The translations under genes were made by a program, and so were the position numbers. 64,000 bases of DNA from Knoxdaviesia capensis (lineage: Eukaryota > Ascomycota > Sordariomycetes > Microascales > Gondwanamycetaceae), in contig LNGK01000005.1 in assembly GCA_001510575.1 (NCBI GenBank), forward strand, positions 1,619,234 to 1,683,233, written 5' to 3'. The notes under the pieces were generated by a model, which worked only from the letters and a program-made list of their open reading frames with translations, was not told where the DNA came from and searched no databases. The first letter of the stretch is position 1, and each line of letters opens with the position of its first letter. Below are positions 35,938 through 46,747 of the stretch, piece by piece.

Positions 35938-38900
35938 TCATTCATATAAGTCATCATATTCGTTATCCCATCCCAGCTGCTCGTAGATGGACCGGCTCGG
36001 GGCAGTGGTGGGCGCATTCGCCGCCGGGGCCGACTTCGTCATGTCCACGCAGAAGATGTTGGGCGCAGGAATCTCCCGCAGACTGGTGGTTGCTTCGCCG
36101 GCAACCGGGATCGGGGTGCCGGCAACCACGGCCGCTCTGGGCGTGCTGGTCATGGTGGTAGTGATAGTTGGAGTGGCAGCCACGTGCGGGGCACCGGAAG
36201 ATCGGGGAATGTCCGGGGTGCACGGCACTTCCTGGGAGCGGGTGGCTCTAGTAGTTGCTGCCACCGGGGTGGTAAATTTCAGGATGCTGGCGTTGGTTTT
36301 CATCGCTTCGGGCGTCTGCGGATGCGGGGGCGCCCTGCGCGCCTTGACCGGCGTGCTAAATATAACCTCGCCCGGAGCCGCACGCGACTCTCCCAGCGGC
36401 CGGTAGCCGGGGAGGATCAGCTTGGACACGCTGTAGTTGGCCTTGCGGCTGTAGCCCTTGGGCGCAGTCGGGGGGCCCTGTCGGGGCACCAGCGGCGACG
36501 ACGGCAGCACCGGGGCCTCGGGTCCATTAGAGAACAAGGAACCGCCGCGCTGCTGTTCTTGCTGCTGTAGTCGTTGGTAGGAGGCTAGGCCGTCCTTCTT
36601 CGCGGGTGTATCCTGGATAACCACGGCTGATGACGGTTCCGGCCGTGGGCCGACCCGACACGAGACTGTGGACGATGGAATATCGGAACCATACTTAGTC
36701 TCCGACACAGTGCCCACATCAATGTCGGGATCGGCGGTTGTGGTGGTGTTGCTTTGGCTGGTGCTGCTGGTTCGGGCCTTCCACGACTCACGGTGGACCT
36801 GGGCGTTGAAGCCGAACACCTGACGCTCGCCGGGCCGCGGCTTCATCGGTGTTCCCTTGACCACAACAGGCGCCTCGTACCGGACGGGCTTCTTGGCCTT
36901 GCGCATCTGCGACAGACTTGCCGACGTGCGCCGATCGGCCGCATCAGCCAACGACTGTCCGGCCAGGCCTCGGTTAGGCTTGCGGATGGCCGAAATCGCC
37001 TCCGCCAGCTCGGCATCCACCCGGGCCTTCTTCTGGTCCGCCGCTTGACTGGCACGGCTGGTGATGGTTCCGACCCCTTGCAGAACACCGACGTTGGACC
37101 GGGCAACAGCATCCCGGATAGCCGCAGTGTTAAGACCGTCGCGTTGCTTGTCCGCAATCGTAGCAGCCGACGCGGCACGGAGGGCCTCGATAATCTTGTT
37201 CGGTCCCGCAGAAGCCTTGCGGAGCGACAACTGCTCATTAGACAGCTCGCGCTGCAGGGTTTTGCGCGGTTTCGCAGCGGCGGCCGCCGCAGCCGCAGCA
37301 GCCTTAGCCTTTTGCTTCGCCTTGGCCTCCCGGCGGGCGGCCATCGCCGCCTGTTCTTGCGCCGCCTTCTCCTTCTGCGCATTGACTGGAGACACGATCG
37401 GCGGGCCGCCCAGCTTGCGGCTAAGAGAATCGCTCAGATCGGGGAGACGAGGGGCAAAGAACGGAACGAGCACATGGACACAAAAGTCTTTCAGGGGTTC
37501 TGATGAGGCGTTGCGGGCACCACCTCCCCGGCGCGAAAGCGAATCTTCAAGCAAGAGAAGCTCATTCGACGCCGTCGACTGCCAGATGCACAAACGATCG
37601 GCGTGAAGGTCAACCAGCGTGGACAATTCCTTGGTGGAATGGCGGGCGGGTTTGGCTTTGGCGGGATCGGGATCGGGCTCGGTTGGCGCCATTCCGGGAA
37701 GAGTGTTGGCCTCCCGAGACTCGGACACCGCGAGCGGCTCCAGGGCCAGGGCCTCGAGAATGAGAATGATCTGAAGCTGGGTTTCGCGCGTGCGCAGGAG
37801 AGCGATGCGCGTCTGGATCTCGGCCGGCGTGATGATGTTGGATCCATCGCTTTCCGGGGGCGGTTTGTTGGCAATCCACCAGGCCCGGACCTGTTCTTCC
37901 TCGCCGGGATACAGGCCGTCGCGGCCGATCTTGATCTTCTGGTTCTTGCGGCGCTTCTTCCGGTTTTCGGTCGGATCGGCGTGAAGCTTGATATCTTCGA
38001 TGATTCGGGGGAATGTCTCGCGATATTTCTTGTCGAGCTGGTTGGTTCGGACGATCATGGTCTTCAGGAAGTCGATAAGGTCGGAAATGGTGAGAGGTGA
38101 ATCTCCAAAGAGGTTGAAGCGGGCGCGCGCACGGGACAGAGGACCTTTCGCAAAGTACGCCAGAGAGCCCTGAGCATGAAGTTAGTATGAGTGCTACAAA
38201 GCATGCATAAGAGGCAGAACCAGAACGTACCATTGAGCGGTAGAGCATCTCAAAGTATTGAGCCTGGATATGCTGGAGCATATCCTCAGGAGTCGAAGAT
38301 TCAGGAAGAGGCGGGATGGGGTCTTTGGAAGGGGGTGGGGCAACAGCCGAGTGGGAAGAGCCAGGTCGGGAGGTGGACGGTTGCTGGCTCGGAGCAACAC
38401 TTCCGCGAACATCGGGAGCCTCTTCGGTTCCGGCGCGGAACGCAAAGGTCGACGAAACGGATAGGGTGCGGGCCTTCTTCCGAACAGCCGATTGTAGAGC
38501 CTCGATTGCTTCACGTTTCTCAGACTTCACGCGGGGATACTCGACATTACCGGGACACAGCGGAGGGGAGAGCGAACGGTTTGAAGCCGCGGCTTTGGAG
38601 ACATGGTGATGTAGAGATGTGACGAGGTCCAACAGAATAACAGTGGCTTCGTCGCGCAGTTTTAGTATGTCCACCCAGGAGCCAAGCTTGCAGGCAGTGT
38701 AAAGACCGTCGCTTTGAAGTTCAATGACGTAGCGAGTTTTGGACGGGTCCATGTAGCACACCAGCACTTGTGGAACACCACCTCGGCGGCTTTCCAGGTC
38801 GAGAATGCGGATGCGGGATTGGTACACTCGGCATTTGGGGAGGTCGCCGTTGGGGTTGCCGAGATCGAGATAGGAGAGCGGGAGGGCGTTTCGGGGAAGA

Positions 38901-39264
38901 AGGAGAACGGGTTGAAGGACATAGGGCATGGAGAAGACGGTAGCATTTCGTGGCTGCACATAGAGAGTCAGTTAGGGTTCTGTGTCACCATCCACACCAC
39001 TTCTGTATGTGTATGTCATGTAAGACACCATGTCAGTCAGCGAACCTTAAGAGTGACCTTGGGACGCAGGAGCTCGCGCAGGATATTCGAGTTGTCGGGG
39101 CGCGACCGCTTCTTGGTTCCACTGGTACCGGTCACCGAAGCTTTGGAGGCGGGCGATTGGGTCGAATCGGGGGTGATGATGCCGGAAATCGGATCCTCGG
39201 CATCGTGATCTTTGTCGTGATGTCCAGGCGCGTCCGCCATTGAGACGCGTCTGGAAGACATCAT
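35938..39264 (-). CDS. SLD3: DNA replication regulator Sld3
   Basis: Three exons on the minus strand: 39264-39046, 38953-38231 and 38169-35938. The product is 1057 residues from the first ATG, or 1049 from an in-frame ATG at 39240 that could also serve. The Sld3 core is in exon 3, with RIIEDIKLHADPTENRKKRR and GRDGLYPGEEEQVRAWW near residues 365-410 and RETQLQIILILEALALE soon after. A Lys/Ala-rich coiled stretch follows near residues 560-600, then a long Ser/Pro/Thr-rich tail with several TP and SP sites suitable for CDK. Sld3 brings Cdc45 to the Mcm2-7 helicase, and CDK-phosphorylated sites bind Dpb11. The first intron uses a GTTCGC donor, but reading through it reaches a stop after two codons. 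The gene is divergent from ATP11. Confidence 0.88.
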
Positions 39265-39792
39265 GATTGGACAAGCGAATGGCTAAAGAACAGACATGGG
39301 AAGAGAAGTTGAAGGAAGAGGAAATGAGGAGGATAAAATGCGGAAGCTTAAAGAATGCAAAAATAAAGAGACTGGTGAGGAAGAAAAGAGGAGGGGAGAA
39401 GAAGAAAATATGTGGAGGGGAAGAAGTGAAGTTGGATTGAAGTGAAGAGGTGAAAATAAGGTGTGGGTGAAAGCTACAGGAAAATGCGAATGTATTTTTT
39501 ACGCGTAAATACATGGGGGGGTACATCACAAGACGTGGCTCCTTCCCGCGTTGCGAGTTGGTGAATGGCGTATGTGATTGGCTGGAGCGTCCACAGCTAT
39601 GAGCAGGTGCCACCAGCTGTCGGAGGTTTTGGCAGCTGGCAGAGCGATTGGGAAAAAGCCGAGCGATTCCGGGGATTTATCTGACGGCCACCAAAAAAGA
39701 TCCTCAACCCTCAACTTCAGTCCAAGCCCTTGTGAGAACCCCTTCGACATCGAATCCAATCCATCCCTCCATCGCAAACACATCAACACACA
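39265..39792. promoter_or_regulatory. Divergent promoter of SLD3 and ATP11
   Basis: 528 nt between the two ATGs. The SLD3-proximal half is A/G-rich on the plus strand (C/T-rich on the SLD3 sense strand). The ATP11-proximal part has short C-rich patches. No coding gene seen. Confidence 0.55.
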
Positions 39793-40788
39793 ATGTTTGC
39801 CCTCCGCCGAATCCCGCGATGTTGCCGGCCGGCGGTGGCCGGCCAGCGACGGTGGGCGCAGGTGCACGACGTGCGCTTCATCGCGACGGCGCAAACGGAG
39901 TCGCGTGTGCTGAGTGCGTACCGCGAGAAGTTGCAGCAGAAGGCCAAAGAGGCCGGCCTGGAGAACATCGACCAGCTGCGCATGGCGTATGCCGACAAGA
40001 TCCGCGAAGTGAAGCAGAACGACGTGGTGGTGCCGGGGGCGGCCGAGCACGCCGCAACACCCACAAGCACGACCAGGTCTCCCCCCACGTCGACATCCGA
40101 TCCGTCGATAGCCGCTGCTGCAGCGATAGAAGCAGCCGCAGCAACACCGGCGTCGCCGTCCCGCGAAGCCAAGAATCGCACCACCCGCTCCGACACGGGC
40201 GCCAAGCCCCTCTCGCACATCCTCGACCTCGACAAAGTCCGCGACCTCCCCGACAAGGAGCTGTCCGCCATCTGGCGCCTGCGCCACGCCGAGTCCGCGA
40301 ACACGCTGTGCGCGGTGATCCCGACCTCGACATACGCCGCGATGGAGGCCGCAGCGCGCCGCGCCCCGCAGTTCGTGCTGCCGGTGCCGCACCCGGAGCA
40401 GGGCGCCGAGATCCACTTCCTGCAGTGGACGTTTGACGCCGCCACGCACACCAGCACGGTGCTGTTCACGCAGCTGGCCGAGTACAAGACGCGCGGCGAG
40501 TTCGCCCAGCCGCACACCACCATCACCCACCACACCGACCTGGCCGGCGACCGCGGCCTCGTGCTGATGCAGGGCAGTGTGGTCGACGGCCGCGGCGCCC
40601 GCCCCGCCGACGCCCAGTTCCTCGTCATGTGTCTGCAGCGCTTCTACAGCGCCGCCACCGACATGCAGGGCGATGCCACGTCGGCTGCCGCGGCCGAGCG
40701 CCGCCAGCTCCTGCTCGACTGGTTCGCTGCCGGCGATGCGCGGTTCAGTGTCCAGGCGCTCATGGACGAGGCCGAACGCCTGGCGTAA
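39793..40788 (+). CDS. ATP11: Mitochondrial F1-ATPase assembly factor ATP11
   Basis: Single exon of 331 residues. The N-terminus (MFALRRIPRCCRPAVAGQRRW) is Arg-rich and lacks acidic residues, as in a mitochondrial targeting peptide. A helical segment, EKLQQKAKEAGLENIDQLR, precedes an Ala/Thr-rich linker. The conserved ATP11 domain runs from about residue 137 (KPLSHILDLDKV, then ELSAIWRLRHA) through EIHFLQWTF and LFTQLAEYKTRGEFAQPHTT to LVMCLQRFY. ATP11 is a chaperone that binds free beta subunits of the F1 sector in the matrix. Length and motif order match the family. An intronless gene is usual for it. Confidence 0.92.
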   Translation: MFALRRIPRCCRPAVAGQRRWAQVHDVRFIATAQTESRVLSAYREKLQQKAKEAGLENIDQLRMAYADKIREVKQNDVVVPGAAEHAATPTSTTRSPPTSTSDPSIAAAAAIEAAAATPASPSREAKNRTTRSDTGAKPLSHILDLDKVRDLPDKELSAIWRLRHAESANTLCAVIPTSTYAAMEAAARRAPQFVLPVPHPEQGAEIHFLQWTFDAATHTSTVLFTQLAEYKTRGEFAQPHTTITHHTDLAGDRGLVLMQGSVVDGRGARPADAQFLVMCLQRFYSAATDMQGDATSAAAAERRQLLLDWFAAGDARFSVQALMDEAERLA

Positions 40789-41319
40789 CGCGCGGTGGCG
40801 AAGGAGAAACGGGGAAGGCGAGAGCGAAGGTCAGCTTAAGTGAGGCAGACACCGAGTCTCCATCTTTGTTTTTTAGAGCTGACATCATTTGTGAGCGGGT
40901 GTTTTTAGATGTATCATCATGTACAGTACGCATATATAGACAAGAACTCGTTGGAAAGACGAAAAAAGCAACGCCTTATGCTGTGACACTGAAAAGCAAC
41001 GTCGGTGCAAGAACACCACGGCCTCCGCGGTCGGAGTCCGTTCCTCTCCGTTGGCTGTCTGGCTGTTTGTCCGAGATTCCGATATATACACAAACCTCTC
41101 TTGCTCGGCAAACAAGCCAAGGCGAGGTCCCCAGATCCCCATCGGCCCATCAGGGGTCTCCGGCTTAGGGTTGCTTAGGGTGGATCCCCATGCACCCGCA
41201 GAAAGAAAACACCGGAAACGAGGTTGCAAAAGCATCATAAATAAGCGGGGCCTCCGGGGAAAAGTGGGCCCCAAATGCCGCAAAGCCCGCCACGAACAAC
41301 GTCAGGGGTCACATGTTGG

Positions 41320-41331
41320 TTAGGGTTAGGG
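41320..41331. promoter_or_regulatory. Tandem telomere-like repeat TTAGGGTTAGGG
   Basis: Two perfect telomeric hexamers, about 800 nt upstream of the acyl-CoA ligase ATG. Two single TTAGGG copies lie about 150 nt earlier. Confidence 0.5.
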
Positions 41332-41974
41332 TCTCTTGCCGGGTTTTGGTGTAGCGTGCAAGTTAATATGAGGGCCTCGGGCATATCAAAGAGAAAATTC
41401 CAATTCCCTCCCCCAGTCCCTTTTGGGTTTTATTTTTTTGGTTTTATTTTTTGCTTGGTTTTAAATTCACGCTGGTTGGACCCTCCACAATTCCATTCTA
41501 GTTCCAAATAACCCTCCCACCTAATTAGAACCGAGTGACGTTTCCCTCCCCGAGTGTTCCAGGCCAGGCCAAGCAACCAGGAATCGGCCCCGGACGGCTC
41601 CCAGGAATGTGTCTAGCTCGCTGCCTCGGTTCACACCCTATCTCCCTTGGGGGGGTGGATTCCATCTGGGACTCCGCCCAGCGGGTGACCGTTCAGCCGA
41701 AATAGGTGTCTCTGTGATGTGATATTTGGGGGCTGTCTGGGGGGGTGGCTGTAATGGCTTTTGCTATAGCGGGTGGTCAGTGATGTACAGTAGTGGCCCA
41801 ACACCGTCCCCTGTCTGCTGGATTCGATCTATGAACCTCCGGAATGTTGGTCAGTTGCATGGTGGGGGAAGAAAGCTGGGGGGAGAGGGCGGAGTTTTTT
41901 TCCATTAATGGCCGATACCCCGTGTTGTAGTTTTGTGTTGTTCTCTCTCCGGTTCTTCCTCGTCTTTTGAGCCA

Positions 41975-41980
41975 TATATA
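41975..41980 (+). promoter_or_regulatory. TATA box candidate for the acyl-CoA ligase gene
   Basis: TATATA followed by a C/T-rich stretch up to the ATG at 42126. Position fits a short leader of about 115 nt. The start site is inferred. Confidence 0.35.
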
Positions 41981-42125
41981 TTCGATCCTTCATCCAGCAA
42001 GAGACAAGCGAACGAACTAATCTGTATCACTCTTCTCCAACTCCCCGAGAACCTGATATCCCTCAGCAACTGTCCCTCCCATCTGTCGTGTTTCTGTCTG
42101 TCGTCGTACGGTTCGAATCGAAATC

Positions 42126-44288
42126 ATGGTGTTCCCAGGCCTGCCCTCCGTCGACATCCCGCAGGTCGACCTGTGGTCTCTGTTCTTCGAGTGGCCCAAC
42201 AAGCCATACTCCGACGACAAAGGTGCGTAGTAGGATGAGGCCCCGAGCCATGGTAAACACGTATAGCCAACCGACACGCCGACCAAACAAGAAAGAGGGA
42301 CACAGCGAAGACATGCTCCGACTAACCCTCCCCCCCTGTAATCCGTCTGCAGTTCTCTTCCGCGACCCGGACTCCGGCCGGACAGTCACCTACACGTCGC
42401 TGCGCAACAGCAGCGCCAGCTTCGGCAAGGCGCTGAAGAGCAGCTGGGGGTGGAAGAAGGGCGACGTGATGGCCTTCTTCACGCCGAACAACATCGACAC
42501 GCCGATCGTCACCACCGGCGTGCTGTGGGCGGGCGGCGTGTGCTGTCCCGCGAACCCCACCTACACGGCCGACGAACTCGCCCACCAGCTGCGCGACTCA
42601 AGTGCCAAGGCTCTGCTGACCCTTGCTGCGCTGCTGCCGGTCGCGGCCGCTGCCGCCCAGAAGGCCGGGATCCCGGCGGACCGCGTGCTGGTTCTGGGCG
42701 ACGCGCGCGACCCGGCGGGCACGTTTCGGCACTGGACCGAGCTGCGCAACTCAAATTTTCTAGTGGGGCCGTTGCGGCCGTCGGTGAATTCACAGAACGA
42801 CCTTGCGTTTATTGTGTACAGCTCGGTAGGTCTGGGAAGAGAAAGAGAGAGGGGGAGGGAGAGAGAGAGGGAGAGAGGGAGGCGCAGAGGGCGGACTCTA
42901 AAAGAGTGTTAGTGCCGTTATGCTGACTGAGTTGATATAGGGAACAACCGGCCTTCCAAAGGGAGTCATGCTCACGCACTACAACATCGTGGCTAACTTG
43001 CACCAGGTGGCGCCGCTTGACTTCCGGCTCCTCGACCCCGCCGTGGACGTGCAACTGGCGATTCTGCCGTTCTTCCACGTCTATGTAAGTCGACTCTCAG
43101 AATCCGATGACGCCAGTCACCACCCTTCTGGGCATCCCAGAGCAGCTAACAGCTCTCCAGGGCCTCACCGTGATTCTCCTCGGCACGATCTTCCTCGGCA
43201 TCGAAACGGTGGTGATGGCGAAATTCGACCTTGTGCGCGCGTGTGAGCTGATCCAGACGTACGCGGTATCGGTCATGTACATCCCGCCGCCGATCGTGCT
43301 GGCGCTGGCCAAACACCCGGTGGTGGCCAAGTACGACCTGTCGTCGCTCAAGTTCCTCAACTCCGGCGCGGCGCCGCTGACGCGCGAGCTCGCCGAGGGC
43401 GTGTGGGACCGCCTCAAGATCCCCGTCAAGCAGGGCTACGGGCTCTCGGAGACCAGCCCGGTGGCGACGTTGCAGACGGTCGATGAGTGGGCCAAGTTCG
43501 TTGGCTCGGTCGGCCGGTTGGTGTCGAACATGGAGGCCAAGATTGTGGATGAGGACGGCAAGGAGGTGCCGGCGGGCGAGGTATGCTTCTTCCGTTGTAT
43601 TCGTCCTTTTTGTGTTTCTTTTCACATTTTTTCTCGATGTATCTTCGCTCGGAATCTGTTGACTAACGAACGCTCTTTCATCTCCCCAGTCCGGCGAGTT
43701 CCTCGTGCGCGGACCCAACGTCTTCCGGGGCTACCTCAACCGGCCGGAGCTGAACGCCGAGGTGTTCACGCCCGACGGCTTCTTCAAAACCGGCGACATA
43801 GTGCACCGCGACCCGAAGGGCAACTACTACATCACCGACCGCGCGAAAGAGCTGATCAAGTACAGTAGGTGGCCCCCCTCCCTCCTCTCTGTCTTTCCCG
43901 CCGGCCCCCTCTTTCCTGTTCGCCATAACTGACAGTATCACCTGCAGAGGGCTTCCAAGTCGCCCCCGCCGAGCTGGAAGGCCTGCTCCTGGCGCGCGCC
44001 GACATCAGCGACGTGTGCGTGCTCGGCATCTACGACCAGACGCAGGCCACCGAGGTGCCGCGCGCCTTCGTAGTGCTCAAGCCCGGCACGCCGGCGTCCG
44101 ACGCCCTGGCGACCGAGATCGCCGAGTGGACGGCGGCCAAGGTCGCGCCGCACAAGAAACTGCGCGGCGGCGTGCGCTTCATCGACGAGATCCCCAAGTC
44201 GCAGGCTGGCAAGATCCTGCGCCGCGTGCTCAAGGCGCGGATTGCCGAGGTCGAGAAGGCTGCGGGCGAGGTGAAGGCGAAGCTGTAG
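42126..44288 (+). CDS. 4-coumarate-CoA-ligase-like acyl-CoA synthetase, probably peroxisomal
   Basis: Six exons: 42126-42222, 42353-42825, 42941-43084, 43161-43580, 43690-43864 and 43948-44288. The product is 549 residues. Adenylate-forming motifs are in order: YSSGTTGLPKGVMLTH near 188-203 (created by splicing exon 2 to exon 3), GYGLSETSP near 329, FFKTGD near 411, ITDRAKELIKYKGFQVAPAEL near 430-450, and PKSQAGKILRR near 518-528 with the catalytic lysine. The enzyme should activate a carboxylic acid with ATP and join it to CoA. The chain ends in Ala-Lys-Leu, an accepted variant of the PTS1 signal, so peroxisomal import is likely. The substrate (aryl, fatty or polyketide acid) cannot be told from sequence. 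No biosynthetic cluster surrounds it. Intron 2 is unusually purine-rich on the sense strand. Confidence 0.9.
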
Positions 44289-45234
44289 ACGGCTGGTGGT
44301 TGAGCGAGCTTTGTGGGTTCTGCGTTTGTTTGTTTGTATGTATAGATATAACTGGTGATTTCTTTTCATCTTTTTCATGTTTCTTCTGGGCTCCATCGTT
44401 TGCGTTTGCTCTTTCGTGGGGGAGAGGGATAGATTTTACTCCAACCATGTCGTCTGTCTCCGCGGCTGACGCGGGTTTAACCCTACGCAACCCTAGTGCA
44501 TGCTGACATGAGGGTTACCGGCTTGCCTGCACGCAACTTGTGAACTTCATCAAACACCCAGATCTCTCACTTGCACAAAGAATCCCGGACCCCATCTTCC
44601 GACTCCAATCGGTAGACATCAATTCCCCTCTATTTCTCACTTGCCTCTTAAATCCTCCATCCATATCTCCAGAGAAACCCTTTAACATCCAAGTGTAACC
44701 CTAGTAAACGCCGTTCCTAAGGGTCCATCGGGTGGCATGGCTGAATTTCGGCTCTAGCCAAATCTCACAGCCCAAAATCCCGAATCCTCCAAGTGAACAA
44801 CACTCAACGCGTGGTGGGAGTAGTAGCCAACACGCATAAAATAAGAAGAGCAGAAAAAAAAGAAGAAAAAAGAAAGAAAGGCCACCAATGCTCTTAGCTG
44901 AGCCCATGCCCCAGACCCGACCCTGTTGATCTCTCTCTCTCTTCATTTTCTCTCCCTCTTTTTTTCATCCTCCTACCACTGACCTTTTCATACATACCCT
45001 TATCACATCAGTTCCACCACACCGGCCTCTGCATTTGCTCCACACCTCTTCAATTCAATTGAATGCCCTTGTCTACACCTTTCACCTCCCCAGTGCTCAC
45101 TTCCCCATACTCCCCATCTCCTCCCACTATACACGCAGTGTCTCCCCTCCTCCTCCTCCTCCTCTCTCTACCTCTCTCTACCTCTCTTTTATCTCCCTAT
45201 CTCTCTCCTCCCACTTCTCCCCACTTCCCCCACA
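44289..45234. other. Spacer upstream of the Dpb4-like gene
   Basis: It contains telomere-like AACCCTA at 44479-44485 and 44489-44495 and AACCCTAG at 44698-44705. From about 44930 to 45230 it is strongly C/T-rich and probably the leader of the next gene. No gene seen. Confidence 0.5.
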
Positions 45235-45812
45235 ATGCCGCCGCGCAAATCCGACGCCTCGCGGAAGGCCACCGAGACCGGCCTCCCAACGCGCGAGAAG
45301 AACGCCGACGCGCCGCTCCCGGCCGCCGCCACTTCCCCCGACCGCCCGGCCACTGCCGCGACCACCACCGCCGCCGCCGCAGCCGCCGCCGCCGTGGAGC
45401 TGCCGTCGTCGCCCGTGTCCCCGGCCGCCAGCCGCCGCGCCGCGCCGCTGTCGCCGCCCGATAAGTCGGCGTCGCCGGCGGCCCCGCGCAAGGCGCTCGT
45501 CGATGACGCCGATGTGGATGCGCGGGACGACGGCCGCGAGGCTGACCACCGCGAGAGCCGGGATGCCGTGTCGATAGAGGTGTGTGTTGCTCCACTGCTG
45601 CAAAAGAGCTTTTTGCGAGCTGGTGGGCGTGCGTTGCATGTTCTGCGTTACGGCGTGCTAACCTTCCTTGCAGGACCTGGCCCTCCCCAAATCTATCATC
45701 ACCAGACTGGCCAAGGGCGTGCTGCCGCCCAACACGCAGATCCAGGCCAACGCGATTCTGGCTGTGAGCAAGAGCACTACTGTATTCATCAGCCACCTGG
45801 CCGCTGCGTGAG

Positions 45813-45854
<42 letters not shown>

Positions 45855-46747
45855 CCTTACCCCCCTGGCAACATGGACTCTGTGTCGGGATCTACGGGCA
45901 GCTGTTGTTGGCGAACTACTTTCAACTAACTAACTCTTCAACCCCCGACAGCGCAAACCTGAACGCCCAGAACGCCGGCAAGAAGACCATCCTCCCCGCC
46001 GACGTCTTCCAGGCACTCGACGACACCGAGTTCCACTTCTTCAAGCCCATCCTCGAAGCCGAGTTTGCCAGTATGTTGTCCTTGCCCTCCATTCCCTTTC
46101 CCTTTCCCGTTCCCGTTCCCGTTCCCCCCTCCTGTTCGCCGACCTCCTCTGTTCCGTTTCTCTCCCTCTTTCCCTCCCGTCTGTGCCCCCGCCGCGATAG
46201 ATCAACCCCTAACCAATCGCAAAACTTCCCCCCAGAATTCAACCAAATGCAATCCGCCAAACGCTCCTCGTACCGCCAAAAAGCCGCCGCCCGCAAAGCC
46301 GGCCTCCCGGACCCCACCGCGCCCGTGGCCTCCGGCTCATCTGCCCCCGCCGGCGACAGCACGTCCCCTACTACTCCTACTCCGACGACGACGGGGGTCC
46401 GCAGCACCAAGACCCCCGCTGATGGCGCTGCTAGTGCGGCGCGCGCCACCAAGAAGCAGCGCGTGGACGACTCCGTCGTGTCGGCGTACCAGGACGCTGC
46501 TACGGAGGACCTGGAGGAGGACGTCGAGATGGCGGGGGATGATGACGACGAGGACGAGGAGGAGCAGGAGGAAGAAGAGGACGAGGACGAGGAAGAGGAT
46601 GAGGACGACGAAGATGAGGAAGAGGACGACGACGATGAGGATGAAGAGGAGGACGGCGATGAAGAGGCCCGCGAGGACGCCAGCAGCGAGGACGAGATGC
46701 AGGACGCGTTGGAGGAACGCCCCGACTCCGACGACGACTCGGATTAA
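45235..46747 (+). CDS. DPB4: Histone-fold protein, DNA polymerase epsilon subunit Dpb4/POLE3-like
   Basis: Four exons: 45235-45579, 45674-45807, 45952-46070 and 46236-46747. The product is 369 residues. About 115 Ala/Pro/Ser-rich N-terminal residues precede a histone fold spanning exons 2-4: LPKSIITRLAKGVLPPNTQI, then ANAILAVSKSTTVFISHLAA, then GKKTILPADVFQALDDTEF and a helix ending near SYRQK. This matches the POLE3/Dpb4/CHRAC17 class rather than core histones. The last 80 residues are almost purely Asp/Glu. In other fungi this subunit pairs with Dpb3 in polymerase epsilon and also serves the ISW2/CHRAC remodeller. It is longer than yeast Dpb4 (about 200 residues) because of both low-complexity tails. 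Intron 2 holds a 30-nt CT run directly after the donor region. Confidence 0.85.
45818..45847 (+). repeat. (CT)15 microsatellite inside DPB4 intron 2
   Basis: The run starts 10 nt after the 5' splice site, far from the acceptor at 45951, so it is not a normal polypyrimidine tract. Confidence 0.95.

Larger units (their letters stand above)
40789..42125. other. Spacer between ATP11 and the acyl-CoA ligase gene
   Basis: It contains TTAGGG motifs at 41165-41170 and 41175-41180 and a tandem pair at 41320-41331. A T-rich patch lies at 41421-41455, and a TATATA (41975-41980) lies about 150 nt before the ligase ATG. No gene or RNA recognised. Confidence 0.5.

Noticed and set aside
42108..42122. GGTTCGAATCG resembling a tRNA B box
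   Set aside because: No A box or acceptor stem at the right distance. It lies in the leader of the CoA ligase gene.
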